Below are positions 17,299 to 25,377 of a DNA stretch of 55,555 nucleotides, in pieces. The stretch lies in the NCBI RefSeq assembly GCF_014656095.1, contig NZ_BNBT01000046.1:1-55555 (forward strand), in the 5' to 3' direction. The notes under the pieces were generated by a model, which worked only from the letters and a program-made list of their open reading frames with translations, was not told the DNA's origin and did not search any database. The position numbers and the translations under genes are program-made. How positions within the stretch are numbered: position 1 is the stretch's first letter; each line of letters opens with the position of its first letter. This DNA comes from Streptomyces longispororuber (lineage in GTDB: Bacteria; Actinomycetota; Actinomycetes; Streptomycetales; Streptomycetaceae).

Positions 17299-17552
17299 CG
17301 GAGCCCTCGCACTTCCATGGGTGGGGTGGATGTCGTTACCGTCGGGCGGCGGGGCCGGACACTGCGGGGCCGAACATGCGGAGGCGACCCGATCGTAAGG
17401 TGGTCCGCCGCGTCGCCGCACCTGTCGGAGAAGACGACGCGGAGAAGACGACGCGGGGAGGGCGAGGCGGGCGAGGACGGGAAGGACGGGAGGGAGACCA
17501 GCAGCGTGCGGGGTCGCGCCCCGGCGCCGCCCACCGCCGGCCGAGGACGCAG
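17299..17552. promoter_or_regulatory. Divergent hmaS/hpgT promoter region with a 14-bp tandem repeat
   Basis: The 254-bp spacer must carry promoters for both hmaS-hmo and hpgT. GAGAAGACGACGCG occurs twice head to tail at 17428-17441 and 17442-17455. GATCGTAAGG near 17391-17400 is the most AT-rich spot. I looked for a StrR-type inverted repeat (GTTCNA...TNGAAC) and did not find one. Confidence 0.5.
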
Positions 17553-18890
17553 GTGAGGGACATCCACGAACCGGACATCAGCCGTGCCGCGTCGGACGCG
17601 GTGAGCCTGCACGCACAGACCCTGCACGCCTCGCTCGGCGACGCGTCGATGGAGTCCATGACCCTCCTCAACGAGATCGCGGGCACGTACCCCGACGCGA
17701 TCTCCTTCGCGGCGGGCCGCCCCTACGAGGGCTTCTACGACGTGGAGCAGATCCACGCCTACCTGCGGGAGTTCTGCGCGCACCTGCGCGGCGACCTCGG
17801 CATGAGCGAGGCCGCCGTGGCCCGCGCCCTGTTCCAGTACGGCGACACCAAGGGCATCATCGCCGGTCTCGTCGCGCGGAGCCTCGCCGTGGACGAGGGC
17901 ATCGAGGCCGACCCGGCGTCCGTGGTCGTCACGGTCGGCTGCCAGGAGGCCATGTTCCTGGTCCTGCGCGCGCTGCGCGCCGGCGACCGGGACGCGCTGC
18001 TCGCGCCCAGCCCCACGTACGTCGGCCTGACCGGCGCCGCGCTCCTCGCCGACCTGCCCGTCCTGCCCGTACGCACCGGGGAGACGGGCCTCGACCTCGA
18101 CGACCTGTCGGCCCGGCTGCGGCAGGCGCGCGCCGCGGGCCGGCGCGTCCGCGCCTGCTACGTCACCCCCGACTTCGCCAACCCCGTGGGCGTCAGCCTC
18201 TCCCTCGCCGACCGCCGGCGGCTCCTCGACCTCGCGGAGGCCGAGGACCTGCTGCTCCTGGAGGACAACGCGTACGGGCTCCTGAACACCGCCCCCGAGC
18301 GGCCGCCCACCCTCAAGGCCCTGGACCGGCACCAGCGCGTCGTGTACCTCGGCTCGTTCGCCAAGACCGGCATGCCGGGCGCCCGGGTGGGCTACGTCGT
18401 GGCCGGGCAGCGGGTGACGGGCGGGCGCGGCGGCAGCGTCCTGCTCGCCGACGAGCTCTCGAAGATCAAGAGCATGCTGACCGTCAACACCCCGCCGATC
18501 GCGCAGGCCGTCATCGGTGGCAAGCTGCTCGCCCACGGGTGCAGCATGGCCGCCGCCAACCGCCGCGAGGCGGAGGTCTACCGGCGCAACCTGGACCACG
18601 TCCGCGACGGCCTCCGGCGCCGCCTCGGTCACTGCCCGGGCGTCACCTGGAACGCGCCCACCGGCGGCTTCTTCCTCGTCGTCACCGTGCCCTTCACCGT
18701 CGACGACGAGCTCCTCGCGTACGCGGCCCGCCGCCACGGCGTGCTCTTCACGCCCATGCACCACTTCTACGGCTCCACGGCCGGCCACCATCAACTGCGC
18801 CTCTCGATCAGCACCCTGACGCCGGACCGCATCGAGGAGGGCCTGGACCGGCTCGCCGCGCTCGTCACCGAACGGCTGCCGCGGGCCTGA
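17553..18890 (+). CDS. hpgT: 4-hydroxyphenylglycine aminotransferase (PLP fold type I)
   Basis: A 445-residue class I/II aminotransferase. It shows ISFAAGRPYEGFYD near the N-terminus, RALFQYGDTKG, the PLP-ring stacking region CQEAMFLVLRAL, CYVTPDFANPVG with the conserved Asn, EDNAYGLL with the PLP-binding Asp, and the Schiff-base Lys in YLGSFAKTGMPGARVGYV. FTPMHHFYG and QLRLSIS finish the fold. HpgT transaminates 4-hydroxyphenylglyoxylate to L-Hpg, classically with L-Tyr as donor, which regenerates 4-hydroxyphenylpyruvate for HmaS. GTG 17553 gives the usual family length; a reading from 17286 would overlap hmaS without conserved sequence. Confidence 0.9.
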   Translation: MRDIHEPDISRAASDAVSLHAQTLHASLGDASMESMTLLNEIAGTYPDAISFAAGRPYEGFYDVEQIHAYLREFCAHLRGDLGMSEAAVARALFQYGDTKGIIAGLVARSLAVDEGIEADPASVVVTVGCQEAMFLVLRALRAGDRDALLAPSPTYVGLTGAALLADLPVLPVRTGETGLDLDDLSARLRQARAAGRRVRACYVTPDFANPVGVSLSLADRRRLLDLAEAEDLLLLEDNAYGLLNTAPERPPTLKALDRHQRVVYLGSFAKTGMPGARVGYVVAGQRVTGGRGGSVLLADELSKIKSMLTVNTPPIAQAVIGGKLLAHGCSMAAANRREAEVYRRNLDHVRDGLRRRLGHCPGVTWNAPTGGFFLVVTVPFTVDDELLAYAARRHGVLFTPMHHFYGSTAGHHQLRLSISTLTPDRIEEGLDRLAALVTERLPRA

Positions 18891-18925
18891 CCACGGGCAG
18901 GGCCCCCGCCAGACAACCTCTCCCG

Positions 18926-18941
18926 TAGAACGAGCGTTCTA
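18926..18941. promoter_or_regulatory. 16-bp perfect palindrome, TetR-operator-like
   Basis: TAGAACGAGCGTTCTA has perfect 7-bp arms around AG and looks like operators of TetR-family repressors. It lies 35 bp after the hpgT stop and ~310 bp before malE, with no TetR gene near. Confidence 0.6.
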
Positions 18942-19000
18942 TCCAGCCGGACGAGGAACTGCGCCCCCAGCCCGGTGAGGGCGGGCCCGGGCGCCCACCC

Positions 19001-19129
19001 CTTGCGCAAGCTTGCGGCGTGCTCCGGCGGCATCGACCGCAACCCGCAGGACACGCGCCGGTAACGATCGCCGGTTCTTGCAGAAAATCGCCGCAAGGTC
19101 TTTCGAGACGTTTGCAGGCCTGTTACGTT
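19001..19129 (+). promoter_or_regulatory. malE promoter region with MalR-type boxes
   Basis: CTTGCGCAAG (19001-19010) is a 10-bp palindrome followed directly by CTTGCGG. CTTGC at 19077-19081 faces GCAAG at 19093-19097, and TTTGCAGG lies at 19111-19118. A likely -10 is TACGTT at 19124-19129. Such TTGC/GCAA pairs suit a LacI-family repressor, here MalR. Confidence 0.6.
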
Positions 19130-19248
19130 CCTGCCAACCCGGCGCCGCGTCCGAGTGCGGCCGGCAGGAGGCACCTCTTCGTCTCCCCCTCTTCCGGGTC
19201 ATTCCGGGACCACCCCGGGCTTTTCCGGGACCAGTTGAAGGAGTTCAC

Positions 19249-20520
19249 ATGCGGCGTGGCATAGCGGCCACCGCGGTGGCCGCCGCCCTGGCGCTGACAG
19301 CGGCGGCGTGCGGCGGCGACGACGGCGACAGCGGGAAGAAGAGCGGCGGCAAGCTCTCCGGCACCGTCACCTTCTGGGACACCGCGAACGACGCCGAGAA
19401 GGCGACGTACGAGAAGCTCGCCAAGGGCTTCGAGGACCTCCACCCGGGCGTCGAGGTCAACTACGTGAACGTCCCGTTCGGCGAGGCCAACGCCAAGTTC
19501 AAGAACGCCGCGGGCGGCAACTCCGGCGCCCCCGACGTGATGCGCACCGAGGTCGCCTGGGTCGCCGACTTCGCCAACCTCGGCTACCTGGCCCCGCTGG
19601 ACGGCACCGCCGCGCTCGACAAGCCCGACGACTACCTGCCGCAGGCCGCCGCCAGCACCAAGTTCAAGGGCAAGACGTACGCGGTCCCGCAGACCATCGA
19701 CACCCTCGCGCTCTTCTACAACAAGAAGATGCTCAAGGACGCCGGCGTCGCGGTGCCCAAGACCTTCGACGAGGTGAAGTCCGCCGCGAAGAAGATCAAG
19801 TCGAAGTCCGGCAAGACCGGCCTCTACCTGCGCGGCGACGACCCGTACTTCTACCTGCCGTACCTCTACGGCGAGGGCGGGGACCTCCTCGACACCGAGA
19901 AGAAGGAGATCACCGTCGACGACGCCGAGGGCGGCAAGGCCTTCGCCGTCATGAAGGACCTCGTCGACTCCAAGGCCGCGGTCACCGACGCCAGCGACGG
20001 CTACAACAACCAGCTCAACGCCTTCAAGGACGGCGACGTCGCCATGGCGCTCGACGGCCCCTGGTCGATCGAGGGCGCCCTCGCGGGCAAGCAGTTCAAG
20101 AACGACAAGGCCAACCTCGGCGTCGCGCCCGTGCCCGGCGGCAGCGCCCGCCAGGCCTCGCCGCAGGGCGGCTGGAACCTCGCCGCGTACGCGGGCTCCA
20201 AGAACCTCGACGCCTCCTACGCGTTCATCAAGTACATGAGCTCGGCGAAGGTGCAGCAGCAGACCACCGAGAAGCTCAGCCTGCTGCCGACCCGCACCTC
20301 CGTGTACGAGGTCAAGTCCGTCAAGGACAACCAGATGGTGCAGTTCTTCAAGCCCGCCGTCGACAAGTCCGTGCAGCGCCCGTGGATCCCCGAGGGCAAC
20401 TCGCTGTTCGAGCCCGTCCGCCTCCAGATGCAGAAGGTGCTCAGCGGCAAGACCTCGCCCGAGGGCGGCGCCAAGGGCATCGGCGACGCCTACCGCAAGC
20501 TCCTCAAGGACTACAAGTAG
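19249..20520 (+). CDS. malE: Maltose/maltodextrin ABC transporter substrate-binding lipoprotein
   Basis: A 423-residue lipoprotein from ATG 19249 (GAAGGAG 6 nt upstream). The signal ends in a lipobox (LTAAAC), so the mature Cys is about residue 21. The rest is a typical family 1 carbohydrate-binding protein: GTVTFWDTANDAEKATYEKL, PDVMRTEVAWVADFANLGYLAPLD, PQTIDTLALFYNKKMLKDAG, and AMALDGPWSIEGAL. Lys/Asp-rich surface is usual for Streptomyces solute-binding lipoproteins. It is the first gene of malE-malF-malG and would deliver maltose and malto-oligosaccharides to the permease; the ATPase is probably the shared MsiK encoded elsewhere, since none is present here. Confidence 0.9.
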   Translation: MRRGIAATAVAAALALTAAACGGDDGDSGKKSGGKLSGTVTFWDTANDAEKATYEKLAKGFEDLHPGVEVNYVNVPFGEANAKFKNAAGGNSGAPDVMRTEVAWVADFANLGYLAPLDGTAALDKPDDYLPQAAASTKFKGKTYAVPQTIDTLALFYNKKMLKDAGVAVPKTFDEVKSAAKKIKSKSGKTGLYLRGDDPYFYLPYLYGEGGDLLDTEKKEITVDDAEGGKAFAVMKDLVDSKAAVTDASDGYNNQLNAFKDGDVAMALDGPWSIEGALAGKQFKNDKANLGVAPVPGGSARQASPQGGWNLAAYAGSKNLDASYAFIKYMSSAKVQQQTTEKLSLLPTRTSVYEVKSVKDNQMVQFFKPAVDKSVQRPWIPEGNSLFEPVRLQMQKVLSGKTSPEGGAKGIGDAYRKLLKDYK

Positions 20521-20522
20521 CG

Positions 20523-21536
20523 ATGGCTGTCGAGAGCGGCCCCCGGGTGGCCGGGGCCGCGGACGCCCGTGACGGCGTCCGCGGCCGCGCCCCCCGCGCG
20601 GGCAAGAACCCCGGACGCCTGCGCAGGGCGCTGAGCACCCACTGGTACGCCTGGGCCATGGTCGCCCCCGTGGTGACCGTCATCGGCGTCATCGTGGGCT
20701 ACCCCCTGGTGCGCGGCCTGTACCTGTCGACGACGGACGCCAACGAGGCCAACGTCGAGCGCACCATCGGCGTCAACCACATCCCGGCGACGTACGAGTC
20801 CGTCGGCCTGGACAACTACCGGGCCATCCTCGACGACGGCGTCTTCTGGGACCGGCTGACCTGGACCGTCATCTGGACGGTGTCCTGCGTCGCCCTGTCG
20901 TTCGCGCTCGGCCTGGTCCTCGCGAACATGCTCAACCGCAAGCTCAGGGGCCGCTCCTTCTACCGGATGGCGCTGATCCTGCCCTGGGCGGTGCCCGCCT
21001 TCGTCTCGGTCTTCACCTGGCGCCTGCTCTTCAACGAGAAGAAGGGCGTCCTCAACAAGATCCTCGAAGGCGGCGGCATCGACGCCGTCCCCTGGCTGAA
21101 CGACCCCACCTGGGCCAAGCTCTCGGTGATCACGGTCAACGTGTGGCTGGGTGTGCCGTTCATGCTCGTCGCCATGCTCGGCGGCCTCCAGTCCATCCCG
21201 GCGGAGCTGTACGAGGCCGCGGAGATGGACGGCGCGAACGCCTGGCAGCGCTTCCGCCACATCACCCTGCCGGGCCTCAGGCCCGTCGCCACCACCGTGG
21301 TGCTCATCAGCGCCATCTGGACCTTCAACATGTTCCCGGTGATCTTCCTGCTGACCCGGGGCGGCCCGGGCGACGCCACCGAGATCCTGGTGACGTACGC
21401 CTACCGCCTGTCGTTCGTCGTCAGCCCCCGCGACTTCGCCGGCTCCGCGGCCTGGGGCGTGCTCATCCTGGTGCTCCTGTCGCTCTTCGCGGTGGTCTAC
21501 CGCCGCGCGCTCCGCAAGCAAGGAGAGGTGTGGTGA
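20523..21536 (+). CDS. malF: Maltose ABC transporter permease MalF
   Basis: A 337-residue inner-membrane permease starting 2 bp after the malE stop. Six or so membrane segments are visible, starting with WYAWAMVAPVVTVIGVIVGYP near residue 42. The EAA loop that contacts the ATPase reads YEAAEMDGANAWQRFRHITL with the conserved G. A 40-residue charged cytoplasmic N-terminus precedes the first segment. The stop codon overlaps the malG start (GTGA). Confidence 0.92.
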   Translation: MAVESGPRVAGAADARDGVRGRAPRAGKNPGRLRRALSTHWYAWAMVAPVVTVIGVIVGYPLVRGLYLSTTDANEANVERTIGVNHIPATYESVGLDNYRAILDDGVFWDRLTWTVIWTVSCVALSFALGLVLANMLNRKLRGRSFYRMALILPWAVPAFVSVFTWRLLFNEKKGVLNKILEGGGIDAVPWLNDPTWAKLSVITVNVWLGVPFMLVAMLGGLQSIPAELYEAAEMDGANAWQRFRHITLPGLRPVATTVVLISAIWTFNMFPVIFLLTRGGPGDATEILVTYAYRLSFVVSPRDFAGSAAWGVLILVLLSLFAVVYRRALRKQGEVW

Positions 21537-22390
21537 CCATGAAGAAGACCGGCACGCCGCGGCCGCGCGGCGAGCGCGGCCCGCTCGCCTCCGTCGCGCT
21601 GCACACCACCCTGCTGATCGCCAGTGCCATCGCGGTGCTGCCGCCCCTGTGGCTCCTGGTGACCTCGTTCAAGCCGCAGAGCGAGGCGTTCTCCACGGCC
21701 CTGGTCAAGGACTTCACGCTCGGCAACTACGACCACGTCCTGAACGACACCAAGTTCCTGCACTGGGTGGCCAACTCCCTGTTCGTCGTCGGCCTGACCA
21801 CGGTCATCGGCGTGTTCATCTCCGCGACCACCGGGTACGCCGTCAGCCGGTTCAAGTTCCCCGGCATGCGGCCCCTGATGTGGCTCCTGCTCATCACGCA
21901 GATGTTCCCCGTCGCCGTGCTCATCGTGCCGCTGTACAACCTGCTCGCGAGCATGGAGCTGCTGAACCAGCCCCTGGGCCTGGTGCTCACCTACCTCACC
22001 ATCGCGGTGCCGTTCTGCGCCTGGATGATGAAGGGCTACTTCGACACCATCCCGGTGGAGATCGACGAGGCGGGGCGCGTGGACGGGCTCAACCCGTTCG
22101 GCACCTTCTGGCGGCTCATCCTGCCGCTCGCCAAGCCCGGCCTCGCCGTCACCGGCTTCTACAGCTTCATCACCGGCTGGGCCGAGGTCGCCTACGCCTC
22201 CGCGTTCATGACCGGCGAGGAGAACCTCACCCTCGCGGGCGGCCTGCAGACCTTCGTCAACCAGTACACCAGCGACTGGGGCTCGCTGACGGCCGCCGCG
22301 GTCATCGTGGCCGTACCCGCCGCGGTGATCTTCGGGTTCGTCCAGCGCCACCTCGTCTCCGGCCTCACCGCCGGCGCGACGAAGTCCTGA
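21533..22390 (+). CDS. malG: Maltose ABC transporter permease MalG
   Basis: A 285-residue permease partner of MalF. GTG 21533 overlaps the malF stop by 4 bp and has AGGAG 7 nt upstream; ATG 21539 is an alternative two codons in. Membrane segments include LLIASAIAVLPPLWLLVTSF, SLFVVGLTTVIGVFISATTGYAV and LMWLLLITQMFPVAVLIVPLY. The EAA loop reads IDEAGRVDGLNPFGTFWRLILPL. FITGWAEVAYASAFM and the C-terminus VQRHLVSGLTAGATK are typical of MalG. Confidence 0.92.
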   Translation: MTMKKTGTPRPRGERGPLASVALHTTLLIASAIAVLPPLWLLVTSFKPQSEAFSTALVKDFTLGNYDHVLNDTKFLHWVANSLFVVGLTTVIGVFISATTGYAVSRFKFPGMRPLMWLLLITQMFPVAVLIVPLYNLLASMELLNQPLGLVLTYLTIAVPFCAWMMKGYFDTIPVEIDEAGRVDGLNPFGTFWRLILPLAKPGLAVTGFYSFITGWAEVAYASAFMTGEENLTLAGGLQTFVNQYTSDWGSLTAAAVIVAVPAAVIFGFVQRHLVSGLTAGATKS

Positions 22391-22426
22391 CACCCCTCGC
22401 ACCCGCCACCACTTCTCAGGGAAGAC

Positions 22427-24079
22427 ATGACCCAGCATCTCGCTGCCCCCGCCGCCGCCCCCACCTCCGGCACGCGTACGGACTGGTGGCGCGGCGCGGT
22501 GATCTACCAGGTCTATCCGCGCAGCTTCGCCGACGCCGACGGCGACGGCATGGGCGACCTCGCGGGCGTCCGCACCCGGCTGCCGTACCTGAAGGACCTG
22601 GGCGTCGACGCCGTCTGGCTCAGCCCGTTCTACGCGTCCCCGCAGGCCGACGCGGGCTACGACGTCGCCGACTACCGCGCCGTCGACCCGATGTTCGGCA
22701 CCCTGCACGACGCCGACGCCCTGATCCGCGACGCCCACGGCCTGGGCCTGCGCGTCATCGTCGACCTGGTGCCGAACCACTCCTCCGACCGGCACGACTG
22801 GTTCCGGCGCGCCCTGCGGGAGGGCCCCGGCTCCCCGCTCCGGGACCGCTACCACTTCCGCCCCGGCAAGGGCGAGCACGGCGAACTCCCGCCCAACGAC
22901 TGGGAGTCCATCTTCGGCGGCCCCGCCTGGACCCGGGTCGAGGACGGGGAGTGGTACCTCCACCTCTTCGCCCCCGAGCAGCCCGACTTCAACTGGGACC
23001 ACCCGGCCGTCCACGACGAGTTCCGCTCCATCCTGCGGTTCTGGCTGGACCTCGGCGTCGACGGCTTCCGCGTCGACGTCGCCCACGGCCTGGTGAAGGC
23101 CCCCGGCCTGCCCGACATCGGCCACCACGACCAGCTCAAGCTGCTCGGCAGCGACACCATGCCGTTCTTCGACCAGGACGGCGTGCACGAGGTCTACCGG
23201 AGCTGGCGGCAGGTCCTCGCCGAGTACGCGGGCGACCGCATCCTGGTCGCCGAGGCGTGGACGCCCACCGTCGAGCGCACCGCCCTGTACGTGCGCCCCG
23301 ACGAAATGCACCAGGCCTTCAACTTCCAGTACCTGGGCACCCACTGGGACGCCGCCGAGCTGCGGAAGGTCATCGACACCTCCCTCGCCGCGATGCGCCC
23401 CGTCGGCGCCCCGGCCACCTGGGTGCTGTCCAACCACGACGTCACCCGGCACGCCACCCGGTTCGCCAACCCGGCGGGCCTCGGCACCCAGTTGCGCACC
23501 CCCGGCGACCGGGCGCTCGGCCTGCGCCGCGCCCGCGCCGCCACCCTGCTGATGCTGGCGCTGCCCGGCTCCGCGTACCTCTACCAGGGCGAGGAGCTCG
23601 GCCTGCCCGACGTCACCGACCTGCCCGACGAGGTGCGCCAGGACCCGTCCTTCCACCGGGCACAGGGCCAGGACGGCTTCCGCGACGGCTGCCGGGTGCC
23701 GATCCCCTGGACCAAGGACGGCTCGTCGTACGGGTTCGGGGCGGGCGGGAGCTGGCTGCCGCAGCCCGAGGGCTGGGGCGAGCTGAGCGTCCAGGCCCAG
23801 ACCGGCGACCCCGGCTCGACCCTGGAGCTGTACCGCGAGGCGCTGCGCGTGCGCCGCGCCCGGCCGGGCCTCGGCGCGGGCTCCGCCCTCACCTGGCTGG
23901 ACGCGCCCGAGGGGGTGCTCGCCTTCGGCCGCGAGGGGTTCGTGTGCACGGCGAACACCACGGCGGACCCCGTCCGCGTCCCCGCCCCGGGCACGGTGCT
24001 GCTCGCCAGCGGGCCCGTCGAGGTGACCGGCCCCGAGGTGGAGCTGCCCGCCGACACCACCGTCTGGTGGGCGGTGTGA
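22427..24079 (+). CDS. aglA: Alpha-glucosidase, GH13
   Basis: A 550-residue intracellular GH13 enzyme with no signal peptide, starting at ATG 22427 (GGGAAG upstream). The family regions are all present: DLVPNHSSDRH, GFRVDVAHG with nucleophile Asp217, LVAEAWTP with acid/base Glu276, and LSNHDVTRH with Asp338. YQVYPRSFADADGDGMGDL at the start is the oligo-1,6-glucosidase/alpha-glucosidase signature. It should split imported maltose and malto-oligosaccharides to glucose. It lies 36 bp after malG and overlaps malR by 4 bp, so it belongs to the mal operon. Confidence 0.92.
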   Translation: MTQHLAAPAAAPTSGTRTDWWRGAVIYQVYPRSFADADGDGMGDLAGVRTRLPYLKDLGVDAVWLSPFYASPQADAGYDVADYRAVDPMFGTLHDADALIRDAHGLGLRVIVDLVPNHSSDRHDWFRRALREGPGSPLRDRYHFRPGKGEHGELPPNDWESIFGGPAWTRVEDGEWYLHLFAPEQPDFNWDHPAVHDEFRSILRFWLDLGVDGFRVDVAHGLVKAPGLPDIGHHDQLKLLGSDTMPFFDQDGVHEVYRSWRQVLAEYAGDRILVAEAWTPTVERTALYVRPDEMHQAFNFQYLGTHWDAAELRKVIDTSLAAMRPVGAPATWVLSNHDVTRHATRFANPAGLGTQLRTPGDRALGLRRARAATLLMLALPGSAYLYQGEELGLPDVTDLPDEVRQDPSFHRAQGQDGFRDGCRVPIPWTKDGSSYGFGAGGSWLPQPEGWGELSVQAQTGDPGSTLELYREALRVRRARPGLGAGSALTWLDAPEGVLAFGREGFVCTANTTADPVRVPAPGTVLLASGPVEVTGPEVELPADTTVWWAV

Positions 24080-25149
24080 CGACCTCCCCGCCGCGGGACG
24101 CCGACCGGAGCCCGCGTGACTCCGAGCGCGGCGCCCCGCGGCTCGCGGACATCGCCGCCCAGGCCGAGGTCAGCGAGGCCACCGCAAGCCGCGTGCTCAA
24201 CGGCAAGGCGGGCGTCGCCGCCGGCACCCGGCGGCGGGTGCTCGCCGCGCTCGACGTCCTCGGCTACGAGCGGCCGGTGCGGCTGAAGCGGCGCAGCGAG
24301 GGCCTGGTGGGGCTGGTGATCCCCGAGCTGATCAACCCGATCTTCCCGGCGTTCGCGCAGGTCGTCGAGCAGGTCCTGGCCGGGCACGGCTACACCCCGA
24401 TGCTGTGTACGCAGATGCCGGGCGGCGCCACCGAGGACGAGCTGGTCGAGCAGTTGGAGGCCCGCGGCGTCAGCGGCATCGTGTTCCTGTCCGGGCTGCA
24501 CGCCGACACCACGGCCGACCCCGCCCGCTACCTCCGCCTCGCGGGCCGCGGCGTGCCGTTCGTGCTCATCAACGGCTACAACCCGCACGTCCCGGTCTCC
24601 TTCGTCTCGCCCGACGACCGCGCCGCCGTGCGGATGGCGGTGCGCCACCTCGCGGAGCTGGGCCACGAACGGATCGGGCTCGCCATCGGCCCGTCCCGGT
24701 ACGTGCCCTCGCGGCGCAAGGCGGAGGGCTTCACGGCGGCCCTGCGCGCCCACCTCGGCCTGGCGCCGGGGGAGGCCGAAGGGCTCGTGCGGAACACGCT
24801 GTTCACCGTCGAGGGCGGCCACGCGGCGGCCAGCGCGCTGCTCGACTCGGGCTGCACGGCGGTGGTGTGCGGCAGCGACATGATGGCGCTCGGCGCGGTC
24901 CGGGCCGCGCGCGAGCGCGGGCTGAGCGTGCCCCGCGACTTCTCGGTGGTCGGCTTCGACGACTCCCCGCTCATCGCGTTCACCGACCCGCCGCTGACCA
25001 CGGTCCGCCAGCCGGTGCAGGCCATGGCGTCGGCGGCGGTCGGCGCGCTCCTGGAGGAGATCGCCGGGAACCCCGTGCAGCGCACGGAGTTCGTCTTCCA
25101 GCCGGAGCTGGTGGTACGCGGCTCGACGGCGGCACCCCGGCGCCCATGA
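24076..25149 (+). CDS. malR: LacI family maltose regulator MalR
   Basis: A 357-residue LacI/GalR repressor. The HTH reads RLADIAAQAEVSEATASRVLNGKAGV (residues ~16-41), with the hinge helix after RRRVLAALDVLGYERP. The effector domain has LVGLVIPELINPIFPAFAQ, HLAELGHERIGLAIGP, and FSVVGFDDSPLIAFTDPPLTTVRQP at the end. Its GTG start overlaps the aglA stop (GTGA). In S. coelicolor malR diverges from malE; here it is the last gene of the same operon, so it would be co-induced with its own targets. It probably binds the TTGC/GCAA boxes before malE and before the pullulanase (inference). Confidence 0.9.
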   Translation: MTTSPPRDADRSPRDSERGAPRLADIAAQAEVSEATASRVLNGKAGVAAGTRRRVLAALDVLGYERPVRLKRRSEGLVGLVIPELINPIFPAFAQVVEQVLAGHGYTPMLCTQMPGGATEDELVEQLEARGVSGIVFLSGLHADTTADPARYLRLAGRGVPFVLINGYNPHVPVSFVSPDDRAAVRMAVRHLAELGHERIGLAIGPSRYVPSRRKAEGFTAALRAHLGLAPGEAEGLVRNTLFTVEGGHAAASALLDSGCTAVVCGSDMMALGAVRAARERGLSVPRDFSVVGFDDSPLIAFTDPPLTTVRQPVQAMASAAVGALLEEIAGNPVQRTEFVFQPELVVRGSTAAPRRP

Positions 25150-25222
25150 CGGCACGGCGCCCGTGACGGCACCCCCGGGCTTGACGGCACCGGGGCGCCC
25201 GTGACGGCACCGGGGCGCCCCT
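25147..25222 (+). repeat. Imperfect ~20-bp direct repeats after malR
   Basis: Four units starting GACGGCAC at 25147, 25164, 25183 and 25203. The last two are GACGGCACCGGGGCGCCCGT and the same 20-mer with one change (CCCCT end). They begin at the malR stop and fill the spacer towards the pullulanase gene. Each unit holds the GC palindrome GGGGCGCCCC or close to it. Confidence 0.75.
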
Positions 25223-25329
25223 GACGGGGTCACGGCGTCCGCGGCGGCGCGGCATCACCGCGCCCCCGGCGGCCCCGGCGCCCCACGGCACGGGACGGCC
25301 CCAAACGGCACGGCACGGCACCACGAAGT

Positions 25330-25338
25330 TTGCTGCAA
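25330..25338. promoter_or_regulatory. MalR-type box before the pullulanase gene
   Basis: TTGCTGCAA is a palindrome around a central T and sits in TTTGCTGCAAGG, 39 bp before the GTG start of the pullulanase. CCTGCAAC follows at ~25358. The TTGC/GCAA arrangement matches the boxes before malE, which argues for one regulator. Confidence 0.55.
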
Positions 25339-25377
25339 GGTCCTTCATCCCCGCTCCCTGCAACCCCAGGAGGCACC

